A program made the position numbers and the translations under genes. Below, in pieces: positions 19,559 through 27,385 of a stretch of DNA of 64,000 nucleotides (its first letter is position 1; each line of letters opens with the position of its first letter). The notes under the pieces are model-generated. The model was not told where the DNA came from, did no database searches, and saw only the letters and a program-made list of their open reading frames with translations. Origin of the DNA: Natrinema longum (lineage in GTDB: Archaea > Halobacteriota > Halobacteria > Halobacteriales > Natrialbaceae); the NCBI RefSeq assembly GCF_017352095.1, contig NZ_CP071463.1, positions 744,001 to 808,000 on the forward strand, given 5' to 3'.

Positions 19559-19891
19559 CTACGATGGGAAGATTGGATTGTGGAATAATAGATGTATCGA
19601 TGAGAACCTCAGTTTTGGGTTTAGGATACTATATTTCCGATATGGGAAACGGAGCCGACCGATCACGGCCAGCGATCCGATCGGGTTCGTCGCTGGTACC
19701 AGCGGTACGAGACGAACGAAGGCGACGGCTGGCCGTCTCTCGACTATCCGTTGTCACGCTTCCACCACCACCACCGTTCTCGAGTGGGCCGCCCGTCGTC
19801 GAACTCGCGTTCGACGCGACCGGCGACGTGACTCGACGGGTCGATCCGACGGGGCCCAAGGCGGGTGGCTCGGCGTCGAGCACGGGGGATT

Positions 19892-19953
19892 CAGACGGTC
19901 TCCCGTCCGTCAATGCCGGTGGGACCGGGACATCGGGACGGCAAACCGTCTCA
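19892..19953 (-). repeat. stop-anchored hairpin element, copy 1
   Basis: Read with the PRC-barrel gene, the element starts at that gene's TGA stop and runs TGAGACGGTTTGCCGTCCCG, ending GGGAGACCGTCTGA. It has inverted ends (GACGGT/ACCGTC) and inner arms CCGTCC/GGACGG. This copy lacks about 16 central bases compared with the copies near 44.4 and 50.9 kb and lies in the opposite polarity relative to its gene. The remaining bases up to 19548 hold no recognised gene. Confidence 0.75.
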
Positions 19954-20199
19954 GTCGCGTTTCGTCCGGTCGACGATCAGGTAATCGTCGATGTCGCTCA
20001 GACAGTGGGCGGGGACGACGATCTTTCCGTCGTCGTTCCTGTCGAACCCCCTGACGGTGTCGGCAGTTGGGGTAACGAGTACGTGTCGGAGCGCTCCGGT
20101 TTCGACGTTCATCGTCACGTTGTGAACCGTTCCGATCTCCGTTCCGTCTGCTCCCATCACTGGCGTCTCGGAGAGCGTGGAGGCGAGGACCGTTGTCAT
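19951..20199 (-). CDS. PRC-barrel domain protein
   Basis: An 82-residue single-domain PRC-barrel protein (MTTVLASTLSETPVMGADGT, GTVHNVTMNVETG, IVVPAHCLSDIDDYLIVDR). Small proteins of this type occur throughout haloarchaea, and one subgroup (CdpB) acts at the division site with SepF and FtsZ. This sequence alone does not place it in that subgroup. Its stop codon is the end of a dispersed hairpin element. Confidence 0.88.
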   Translation of the reverse strand: MTTVLASTLSETPVMGADGTEIGTVHNVTMNVETGALRHVLVTPTADTVRGFDRNDDGKIVVPAHCLSDIDDYLIVDRTKRD

Positions 20200-20302
20200 G
20201 CGAGTACACGTTCGGACAACAAGTCAATAAATTAATCGGACCATCGGGCGTCGGGTCACGAGTCGCCGTTCCGAGATCGGTTCACCGATCCGTGCCAGCC
20301 GA

Positions 20303-21643
20303 TTACTCTTCTTCTTCCGGCGTGTCGGCTGCCTCGCTGTCGATCCGACGGCTGACGTCGACCTGGTAGTTCTCGAGGATATCCCGGCCGAGCAGGACCG
20401 GGTAGTCCATGTGGCTGCGGTCCTCGACGCTGGCCGTGACCGTATGCTGGTTGCCGCCGACGCCGACGACCACGTCGACGACGGGACGGCTTTTCGATTG
20501 CTTGCTGCTCCCGGATCTGATGCGGGTGATGGATTTGATCGGGCCGGCACCGATGTCGGCTGCGAGGCCGGTGTCGATGCTCGTCCGCGTCGCACCGGTG
20601 TCGGACTTCGCGAGCACCGATTTCGAGCCGCTGGTCCCCGAGAGGACGACCTCTTCGGTGTAGCCGATCACCGCGTGCTCCGTCTCCGTGGTCATCGCTG
20701 CGGGCTGGGCGGTCGGTCGGGAATCGTCGAGGACGGTCGATATATCTCGCACTCGGGAGTCGTCGACCTCGCCGCCTGCACGTTCGATCGCCAACTTCGC
20801 GATGTACGGTGCCGGGCTTACCTGTGTTGCCTCGTAGAGCCCTTTGAACCCTGCCGTCGGGTTGACCTCGAGGACGAACCAGCCTTCGTCCCCTTCGACG
20901 AGGTCGACACCCGCGTAATCGAGACCGACGATGTCGGCCGCCTTGCGGGCCATCTCGCGGGCCTCCTCGGGAAGATCCTCGGTCGCGTCCTCGACGGAGC
21001 CGCCGAGTGCGACGTTGGTTCGCCAGTCGTTGTCCGGCGCGTAGCGGTACATCGCGGCGACGACCTCGCCGCCGACGACGTAGACGCGCAGGTCGCGGTG
21101 GCGGACGTCTTCCATATCGACGAGTTCCTGCAGGAAGGCATAGCGGTTGCCCACCTTCGCGTTGATGGGATCGTCGGGGCCGACCTTCCACGTCCCGCCG
21201 CCGTGGGTCCCGATCGCAGTCTTGTACACCGCCTCTTCGCCGTACCGATCCCGTGCGGCGTTCAATCGATCGCCGCTGAGCGCGAGCGTGACGTCGGGCG
21301 TCCTGATATCGTTCGCCGCCAGTGCGGTCGCCGTCGACAGCTTGTGAATCGCAGTCAACACCGCGTTCGGTTCGTTGAGCGTCGGCACCAGCTGGGAGAA
21401 CGTGTTCGCGAGCCCGAGTTCCTCCGCGGGCTGTTCGGTGTTCGACAGCAACATTCGATTCGCGATCACGTCGACGTCGGGCTCGAGGACGGGACTTCCG
21501 TCAGCGACGCTGACCGACGTGTTCTCGTTGCGAAGCCACTCGGTGTCGTGTCCGAGTTCTTCGACGGCGTTGAGAATCGCCTTGGTTTCCTTACTTGTAT
21601 GAAGACTCAATACCCCGACGGTTACGGGATCGGCACCGGCCAT
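20303..21643 (-). CDS. RimK-type ATP-grasp glutamate ligase fused to RimB-like retropepsin domain
   Basis: A 446-residue fusion. Residues 1-300 are a RimK-like ATP-grasp ligase (HKLSTATALAANDI, IGTHGGGTWKV, LRVYVVGGEVVAAM, and the metal motif FVLEVNPTAGF). Residues about 317-446 are a RimB/ATP-dependent zinc protease-type domain with the aspartyl-protease signature Asp-Thr-Gly at 348-350 (SDTGATRTS) and the C-terminal VLLGRDILENY. In Pseudomonas, separate RimK and RimB add and trim glutamates on ribosomal protein S6. The archaeal target is unknown. ATG 21643 is chosen over an in-frame start at 21709. A flippase gene ends about 90 bases upstream. Confidence 0.85.
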   Translation of the reverse strand: MAGADPVTVGVLSLHTSKETKAILNAVEELGHDTEWLRNENTSVSVADGSPVLEPDVDVIANRMLLSNTEQPAEELGLANTFSQLVPTLNEPNAVLTAIHKLSTATALAANDIRTPDVTLALSGDRLNAARDRYGEEAVYKTAIGTHGGGTWKVGPDDPINAKVGNRYAFLQELVDMEDVRHRDLRVYVVGGEVVAAMYRYAPDNDWRTNVALGGSVEDATEDLPEEAREMARKAADIVGLDYAGVDLVEGDEGWFVLEVNPTAGFKGLYEATQVSPAPYIAKLAIERAGGEVDDSRVRDISTVLDDSRPTAQPAAMTTETEHAVIGYTEEVVLSGTSGSKSVLAKSDTGATRTSIDTGLAADIGAGPIKSITRIRSGSSKQSKSRPVVDVVVGVGGNQHTVTASVEDRSHMDYPVLLGRDILENYQVDVSRRIDSEAADTPEEEE

Positions 21644-21735
21644 ACGGGATAAACGCCAACCCGTCGGATAAGTATTGGCAGTTCGGTCGGTTGTGACAGT
21701 CGCTCCCACCGGGTAAGTGTAATACGCCGTATGTA

Positions 21736-23205
21736 TCAGCTGATAACAGATCGAACCTGTCCCGGATCGACCAACCCGCTCAGCACGGCCAGGACGGCCC
21801 AGGTGATCGTGCCGACGGCGATCGCTCCGAACAACATGAGCAGGTTCGAAACCAACGGCGTCACCACGAGTACGGAGACGGCCATCACACCAGTGATCCC
21901 ACAGATCAGTCCCGTCCTGCGGGCGATCCGCGCGACGTTCAGGCCGAGTTCGGTGTGGACGATATAGAGGTTGACCGCCACGTAGACCGAGTGCGTCGCC
22001 ACCGTGGCGATCGCGGCACCGACGACCCCGATCGTCGGAATCAACACGACGTTCAACCCGAAGTTGGCGACGGCCGTCCCGCCTTTGGCCATCGCGCGTG
22101 CTCGAGCGCGCCCCAGATAATCCAAGCTATCGCTCGTCAGGTTCGTGATCGCCTGCAACACGACGAACCCGGCGAGGACCTGCAACACGGGTACCGCGGC
22201 CGCGTAGTCGGTTCCAAAGACCAGCGTCAGGAACGGCCTCGCGACGATCGCCAGGCCGACCGCCGCGGGGATGTAGAGCAACAGGACGTTCGTCAGCGAC
22301 GTTTGGTAGATCTGCCGGGCGCTTTCGAGTTCCCCGGCGGCCTTCTGTTCGCCGAAGTTCGGTGAGATCGTAAACCCGAGCGATTCGGCGGGTGCGAGAA
22401 CGAAGTCGGTGATCTGCTTCGCGAGGGTGTAGAACGCGACCGCCGCGGGATTGATGAAGAAACCGACCAGAACGATATCGATCTGTTTGTCGATGACGTT
22501 CGCGCTCTGTGTCGCCGTCAGCGGGACGCTGTACTCGAGCAGCCTGCGCGAGAGCCCCTCCTCGTATTCCTCGGCCGTCTCGTACCGTCTGTAGAATCCA
22601 TAGTAGAGGATTCCGACTCCGATCGCAGCGGCGATGGCGTAGCCGACGATGTAGCCGAAGAACGCGCCGAGCGCGCCGAGGCCGGCGAGGACGAACGCGA
22701 CGGCGAAGACGAGCCTGCCGATCCCGCTGACGGCCTGAACGATGGCGCTGTAGCCGAGGTGATTGAATCCCTGGAGTGCGACCTGCGAAAACGTGCTCGC
22801 GGAAAACGCCAGGAGATAGAGGGCCCCCGCTGCGAGAAACGGGACGGCTCCCGGCTCACCGAGCGCGAGCGCGAGCCGCTCGTGAAAGAGCACCAGCACG
22901 TACCCGACGACCGTGATCAACACGAGTTTCGCCGTAACCGTCGTTCTGAGTAGGTGTGGTACCTGTCCGGGATCCGTCTCCCGGTACTCGGAGATGTACC
23001 GCGCGACGGACCGCGAGAGCCCGAGATCCGCGAACAGTTGGATGATCGCCAACACACCGATGGCCCAGTACAGCGCGCCGTAGCCGTCCGGATCGAGCAG
23101 ATACCGTGCCAGGACGAAGAGTAAGAGCGCGCTCGAGAGCATGTAGGTCGCGCGCGCAATGAGCGTTGCTTTGAAGCCGTCGACGATGTGGTCCTCCCTG
23201 TTCAT
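21736..23205 (-). CDS. Wzx/RfbX-like polysaccharide flippase
   Basis: A 489-residue, 12-14 helix membrane protein of the oligosaccharide/lipid flippase (MVF) superfamily. The N-terminus VDGFKATLIARATYMLSSAL and the segments LGLSRSVARYISEY and ALQGFNHLGYSA are typical. It would flip lipid-linked glycans across the membrane for N-glycosylation or surface polysaccharide. ATG 23205 is taken; ATG 23223 is also possible. No glycosyltransferase is adjacent; the only GT in the window is near 2.9 kb. Confidence 0.88.
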   Translation of the reverse strand: MNREDHIVDGFKATLIARATYMLSSALLLFVLARYLLDPDGYGALYWAIGVLAIIQLFADLGLSRSVARYISEYRETDPGQVPHLLRTTVTAKLVLITVVGYVLVLFHERLALALGEPGAVPFLAAGALYLLAFSASTFSQVALQGFNHLGYSAIVQAVSGIGRLVFAVAFVLAGLGALGAFFGYIVGYAIAAAIGVGILYYGFYRRYETAEEYEEGLSRRLLEYSVPLTATQSANVIDKQIDIVLVGFFINPAAVAFYTLAKQITDFVLAPAESLGFTISPNFGEQKAAGELESARQIYQTSLTNVLLLYIPAAVGLAIVARPFLTLVFGTDYAAAVPVLQVLAGFVVLQAITNLTSDSLDYLGRARARAMAKGGTAVANFGLNVVLIPTIGVVGAAIATVATHSVYVAVNLYIVHTELGLNVARIARRTGLICGITGVMAVSVLVVTPLVSNLLMLFGAIAVGTITWAVLAVLSGLVDPGQVRSVIS

Positions 23206-23430
23206 AGTTCGGCGATGGGACACTCGTGACTGTCGACGCAGCGGTCGAAAGCGGCCAACGTACTCGTCGAATCGGGCGATCGATCAATTGTAATGGGGGG
23301 ACAACAGCGCGAAGGCACACGTAACAGGACCGAGGACGGCCGGCCGCCGGACCGGACCGTTCTGCCGGGGAAATCCCGGTACGAGCGGGTACAGACTGGG
23401 CTGTAGCGTCACCTAACTAGCCGAACGGCG

Positions 23431-23460
23431 TCCGTACAGCAGGCAAACTGCCCGTACGGA
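23431..23460 (-). terminator. hairpin downstream of the GNAT gene
   Basis: Arms TCCGTAC and GTACGGA, with inner pairs GCAG/CTGC around a five-base loop, form an almost perfect hairpin 52 bases beyond the stop of the minus-strand acetyltransferase gene. A T/C-rich stretch lies between the two. It could be a terminator, though archaea do not require hairpins for this. Confidence 0.45.
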
Positions 23461-23511
23461 GTGGAACTGGCGGACCAAACGACGAGAAAGAGGGGAACTG
23501 GCGGCTCGACC

Positions 23512-24264
23512 CTACAGGTACGACGAGTCCCACCGCGTCGCTTTCCGCCGGTTGCCGCAGTTGTTACACTCGATTCGCCCCATCGCGTCCATCGCGTTGT
23601 CGATCGAGTCGCAGTTGCCACAGAACCAGGCGTACTGGTCGTGTCGGTCCTCGCTCTTGTAGGCCGTGTAAAACGGCGATCGACTCCCGCGGGCGGCCTC
23701 TCCGTAGCTCACGTAGATCGTCTCGCCGTCGACCGTGAGCTCGTCGATCGCGCCCCATTCGCCGTCGTCGTCGAGGTCGCACTCGATGTAGACGTTCTCG
23801 GTAAACGTTTCGTCGCCGATCTCGACCTCGCGCTGGCCGGCCTGCTCGAAGCCGTGGTTTCGGTAGAACTCGTTGCCGCCCTCGTTGTCCGCGAGGACGA
23901 AACACTGGATCCCCGTCGCGCCCTCCTCGAGCAACCGCTCGCGAGTGCGAACGAGCAGTCGCACGCCCGTTCCGCCGTCGCGGTGGTCGGGGTGGACGTG
24001 CAGCCAGAGGAGGTGGCCGATGGTAGCCGGCTGGCCGACGAGTTCGCTCTGGGAGAAGCCGGCGATCTCGCCGTCGCGTTCGACGACCAGAAAGAGCGAC
24101 CGGTCGTCGGCGAGTTCGTCGGCGATGGAGTCACCGTACCACTGCTCGATCGCATCGTCGATGGTCGCTTCCTCGAGGAAGGCCGTGTACGTGGAGTTGA
24201 GCGAATCGTGAGCGATCGAGCGAATCGCTTCGACGTCGGCGTCGGTGGCCTCTCGAATTTCCAT
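23512..24264 (-). CDS. GNAT acetyltransferase with C-terminal zinc ribbon
   Basis: A 250-residue protein. Residues 1-165 are a GNAT N-acetyltransferase: IREATDADVEAI start and the acetyl-CoA pyrophosphate loop in HPDHRDGGTGVRLL. After a linker, the last 40 residues form a two-knuckle zinc ribbon (WFCGNCDS, IECNNCGNRRKA). The ribbon suggests that it recognises nucleic acid, ribosome or a specific protein. ATG 24264 is chosen; an in-frame ATG at 24291 adds nine residues. It lies between the flippase and a divergent M14 deacylase. Confidence 0.85.
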   Translation of the reverse strand: MEIREATDADVEAIRSIAHDSLNSTYTAFLEEATIDDAIEQWYGDSIADELADDRSLFLVVERDGEIAGFSQSELVGQPATIGHLLWLHVHPDHRDGGTGVRLLVRTRERLLEEGATGIQCFVLADNEGGNEFYRNHGFEQAGQREVEIGDETFTENVYIECDLDDDGEWGAIDELTVDGETIYVSYGEAARGSRSPFYTAYKSEDRHDQYAWFCGNCDSIDNAMDAMGRIECNNCGNRRKATRWDSSYL

Positions 24265-24451
24265 GGGGGAGTGTAACACTGCCAGATACAAAACGTATGC
24301 CCACAGTCCCAGATTTTGCTTGCCGGTGTTCGATCGAACGCGGCGTTCTCCGGAAGAACCGACATGTTGAGGATGCGTGCACGCGTAACAGGGGCACCCC
24401 CGGAGCTACCCAAGGGAGAAGATTCACGGTGGTTGCCCCGGAGAAGGGTAT

Positions 24452-25546
24452 ATGACCGACAACGCGGCCAGCGAGCCACCCGATCAGTCGGATAGCTCCG
24501 AACCGATGGCGGAGGCGTTCACGTACAACGGGGGTCGAGTCGACCCCGGCGAGTCGGCGAACATCCGCTATGGAATCAGCGAAACGTATCTCGGCGATCC
24601 CGTCAGAATCCCCGTGACGGTGATCAACGGCGAGCAACCGGGGCCGACCGTGTTCCTCTCCGCGGCGGCCCACGGCGACGAATTGAACGGCATCGAGGTC
24701 GTCCGGGAAGTCGCCCACGACTGGGATCACTCGATTCTCCACGGGACGCTCGTTTGCCTCCCCGTGATGAACGTTCCCGGATTCCTCGCTCAGGAGCGGT
24801 ATCTGCCGATCTACGACCGGGACCTGAACCGATCGTTCCCCGGCCGCGAAGGATCGACCAGCGCCAGGCGGATGGCCCACCAGATCTACACGAACTTCAT
24901 CGAGCCCTGTGACATCGGGCTCGACTTCCACACCTCGACGCGCGGACGGACGAACATGATCCACGTCCGGGCGAACATGGAGCGCTCCAACGTAGCCCGC
25001 CTCGCCAAGGCGTTCAGCTCCAACGTCATCATCGCGGGCGAAGGGCCCTCGGGCACGCTCCGCCGGGAGGCGACCGAGGCCGGGATCCCCACGATCACCA
25101 TCGAGATGGGCGAAGCCCACCGGTTCCAGCGACGCCTGATCGACCAGGCACTCACCGGCGTCGCGAGCGTACTCGCCGAGTTCGGGCTCCATCGGGACTC
25201 CTCGGTCCACTGGCCCGGCTGGCGAACCGTCATCGACGACGACAACGAGAAGACCTGGCTTCGCGCGGACGCTGGCGGCATCGTCGACATGAAACGCGGC
25301 CGCGGTGCGCTCGTCGAGGAGGGGGAGGTCATCTGTACGATCACGAACCCGTTCAAAGAGGAGGAGGACATCGTCACCGTCGAGGCACCGTTTACCGGCC
25401 TCATCGTCGGCGTCCTCGAAAACCCCGTCGTCTACCCGGGGAACCCGCTCTGTCACCTCGTCGGCCTCTCGCCGGATACACTCACCGCCCTCGAGCGCGA
25501 GCGGCTGACGGAGCGATCGCGGTCGGAACTCCGGCGAAACGACTGA
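24452..25546 (+). CDS. succinylglutamate desuccinylase/aspartoacylase-family M14 metallo-deacylase
   Basis: A 364-residue zinc hydrolase. Zinc ligands are His and Glu in AAAHGDELNG and the distal His in GLDFHTSTRG; the catalytic Glu is in TITIEMGEAHRF. The C-terminal 100 residues form the beta-barrel-like AstE/lipoyl-type extension (ALVEEGEVICTI, VEAPFTGLIVGV). Enzymes of this group cleave N-acyl or amide bonds of amino acids or glutamyl side chains. The gene stands 2.8 kb from the RimK-RimB fusion, hinting at removal of added glutamate (inference only). Confidence 0.85.
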   Translation: MTDNAASEPPDQSDSSEPMAEAFTYNGGRVDPGESANIRYGISETYLGDPVRIPVTVINGEQPGPTVFLSAAAHGDELNGIEVVREVAHDWDHSILHGTLVCLPVMNVPGFLAQERYLPIYDRDLNRSFPGREGSTSARRMAHQIYTNFIEPCDIGLDFHTSTRGRTNMIHVRANMERSNVARLAKAFSSNVIIAGEGPSGTLRREATEAGIPTITIEMGEAHRFQRRLIDQALTGVASVLAEFGLHRDSSVHWPGWRTVIDDDNEKTWLRADAGGIVDMKRGRGALVEEGEVICTITNPFKEEEDIVTVEAPFTGLIVGVLENPVVYPGNPLCHLVGLSPDTLTALERERLTERSRSELRRND

Positions 25547-25660
25547 CCGATCGCCGGGTCCCCACGCTCGGTGGCTGCCTTCCGAACCCGTTCGGGAGTT
25601 CGTCACACGAACTGATTTCTTTCTGTAGGGATTCGTCGGGAGGGAAACCGAGTTGGGCGA

Positions 25661-25668
25661 GATAAAAG
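25661..25668 (+). promoter_or_regulatory. probable TATA box of the sdh operon
   Basis: GATAAAAG lies about 45 bases upstream of the sdhC ATG, which predicts transcription start near 25690 and a leader of about 20 bases. The leader contains a four-codon ATGAGCGCATGA overlapping the sdhC ATG, possibly a minimal coupling frame. Confidence 0.45.
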
Positions 25669-25709
25669 TAACTTCTATACCGCCACGGTCAAACGGTCCA
25701 CATGAGCGC

Positions 25710-26138
25710 ATGAGTCAGTCTTACAATCGCGGTCTCATCGAGGACTTCGGTCGCTGGAAGGAGTTCTCGGCCGGCATGTGGGCGTGGATCTTCCACAAGT
25801 TCACCGGATGGGTCCTGATCGGCTACCTGTTCACCCATATCGCCGTGCTGAGTACGTCTATCGGCGCAGCAAGTGAAAGCACGGATGTCATCCAGGCACA
25901 AAACGACGTCTACACCACGACGCTACAGGGACTCGAGGGCCTGTTCCTGATCCGATTGCTCGAGATCGGTCTGCTCGCGGTGGCCGTCTTCCACATCCTG
26001 AACGGCCTCCGCCTGCTGATGGTCGATCTCGGGATCGGGCTCGAGTCACAGGACAAGAGTTTCTACGCCTCGCTGGTGTTGACGGGCGCGATCACCGTCG
26101 CGAGCGTCCCGACCTTCCTCACGGGGGTGACGCTCTAA
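25710..26138 (+). CDS. sdhC: succinate dehydrogenase cytochrome b subunit
   Basis: A 142-residue membrane anchor with three helices (about residues 30-50, 83-108, 118-139). His in [16 protein letters not shown] and VFHILNGLR are candidate heme ligands. It anchors the succinate:quinone oxidoreductase and passes electrons to menaquinone. ATG 25710 is the operon's first start. Its TAA overlaps the ATG of sdhD by one base (TAATG). Confidence 0.92.
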   Translation: MSQSYNRGLIEDFGRWKEFSAGMWAWIFHKFTGWVLIGYLFTHIAVLSTSIGAASESTDVIQAQNDVYTTTLQGLEGLFLIRLLEIGLLAVAVFHILNGLRLLMVDLGIGLESQDKSFYASLVLTGAITVASVPTFLTGVTL

Positions 26139-26503
26139 TGGCGGAACGATACTCCTCGTTTACGCCCGGTGGCACCGGCTGGTTCCTCCAGCGAATCACG
26201 GCGGCGTTTCTCGTCGTCGTTCTCGCCTTCCACTTCTTCCTCCTCCACTTCGTCAACCACGCGTACGAGGTAACCTTCTTGCAGACGCAGGTCCGAATGC
26301 AGAACATCGGGTATTTCCTCACGATGGTCCTGTTTCTGGTGACCGCCGCGTTCCACGGCGTCAACGGCGTCTACAACGCTCTGGTCAATCAGGGCCTCGA
26401 GGGAACCCAGAAGAAGGTCGTGCTGGCGGTGCTGACCATCGCCGGCGTCGGACTCGTCGCACAGGGAATCTACGTCGCACTCACGATGAACGGGATGATC
26501 TAA
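26138..26503 (+). CDS. sdhD: succinate dehydrogenase membrane subunit
   Basis: A 121-residue second membrane anchor with three helices. The N-terminus SSFTPGGTGWFLQRITAAFL and His in AFHFFLLHFVNHAY are typical of haloarchaeal SdhD. It starts within the stop codon of sdhC and ends one base before the sdhB ATG, so the order sdhCDBA is tightly coupled. Confidence 0.92.
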   Translation: MAERYSSFTPGGTGWFLQRITAAFLVVVLAFHFFLLHFVNHAYEVTFLQTQVRMQNIGYFLTMVLFLVTAAFHGVNGVYNALVNQGLEGTQKKVVLAVLTIAGVGLVAQGIYVALTMNGMI

Positions 26504-26504
26504 C

Positions 26505-27383
26505 ATGAGTACACAACAAGCCGAACCCGAGAGCCAGGAGGCACCGGAAGATCCGGAGATGAAAGGCGCGGAGTCGCCCCAGGAGCGGCGACTCGAGGAG
26601 AAAGACGACGGGATGGTCGACGAACGCGCCGAGAAAACGGCCGAACTCGAGGGGGAGACGGTCCTCATCAAGGTGTTCCGTTACGACCCTGAGGTCGCGG
26701 ACAAGCAAGAGCCCCGGTTCGACGACTTCCACGTGCCGTTCACCAAGGGGATGACCGTCCTCGACGCGGTCATGTACGCGCGTGACGAGTACGACTCCTC
26801 GCTTACCTTCCGTCACTCCTGTCGGCAGGCCGTCTGTGGTTCCGACGCCTTCTTCGTCAACGGCAGGCAGCGGCTGGGTTGCAAGACCCAGATCTCGGAC
26901 CTCGAACAGCCGGTTCGCATCGAGCCGCTTCCCCACCAGGAGGTCGTCAAGGATCTGGTCGTCGACATGGACCACTTCTACGACCAGATGCATACGGTCG
27001 AACCCTACTTCCAGGACGAGGACACGCCGCCCGTCGAGGACCTCGAAGAACAGCGCCAGAGTCCGGAAAACCGCGAGAAGATCAAGATGTCCTCCCGGTG
27101 TATCTGGTGTGGCGCGTGTATGTCTAGTTGTAACATCGCGGCCGGCGACAACGAGTATCTGGGCCCCGCGGCGATCAACAAGGCCTACAAGTTCGCGATG
27201 GACGACCGCGAGGGCGAAGAGATCAAAGAGCACCGACTCCGCATTCTCGAGCAGGAACACGGCGTCTGGCGGTGCCAGACCCAGTTCTCCTGTACCGAGG
27301 TGTGTCCGAAAGACATTCCGCTCACCGAGCACATTCAGGAGCTCAAGCGGGAAGCAGTCAAGAAGAACCTGAAATTCTGGTAA
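26505..27383 (+). CDS. sdhB: succinate dehydrogenase iron-sulphur subunit
   Basis: A 292-residue electron-transfer subunit. The 2Fe-2S site uses Cys106, Cys111, Asp114 and Cys126 (SCRQAVCGSD, RLGCK), as in other SdhB. The C-terminal half has CIWCGACMSSCN and CTEVCPKDIP for the 4Fe-4S and 3Fe-4S centres. An acidic 45-residue extension precedes the ferredoxin domain, a halophile feature. The sdhA ATG follows two bases after its stop. Confidence 0.95.
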   Translation: MSTQQAEPESQEAPEDPEMKGAESPQERRLEEKDDGMVDERAEKTAELEGETVLIKVFRYDPEVADKQEPRFDDFHVPFTKGMTVLDAVMYARDEYDSSLTFRHSCRQAVCGSDAFFVNGRQRLGCKTQISDLEQPVRIEPLPHQEVVKDLVVDMDHFYDQMHTVEPYFQDEDTPPVEDLEEQRQSPENREKIKMSSRCIWCGACMSSCNIAAGDNEYLGPAAINKAYKFAMDDREGEEIKEHRLRILEQEHGVWRCQTQFSCTEVCPKDIPLTEHIQELKREAVKKNLKFW

Positions 27384-27385
27384 CT

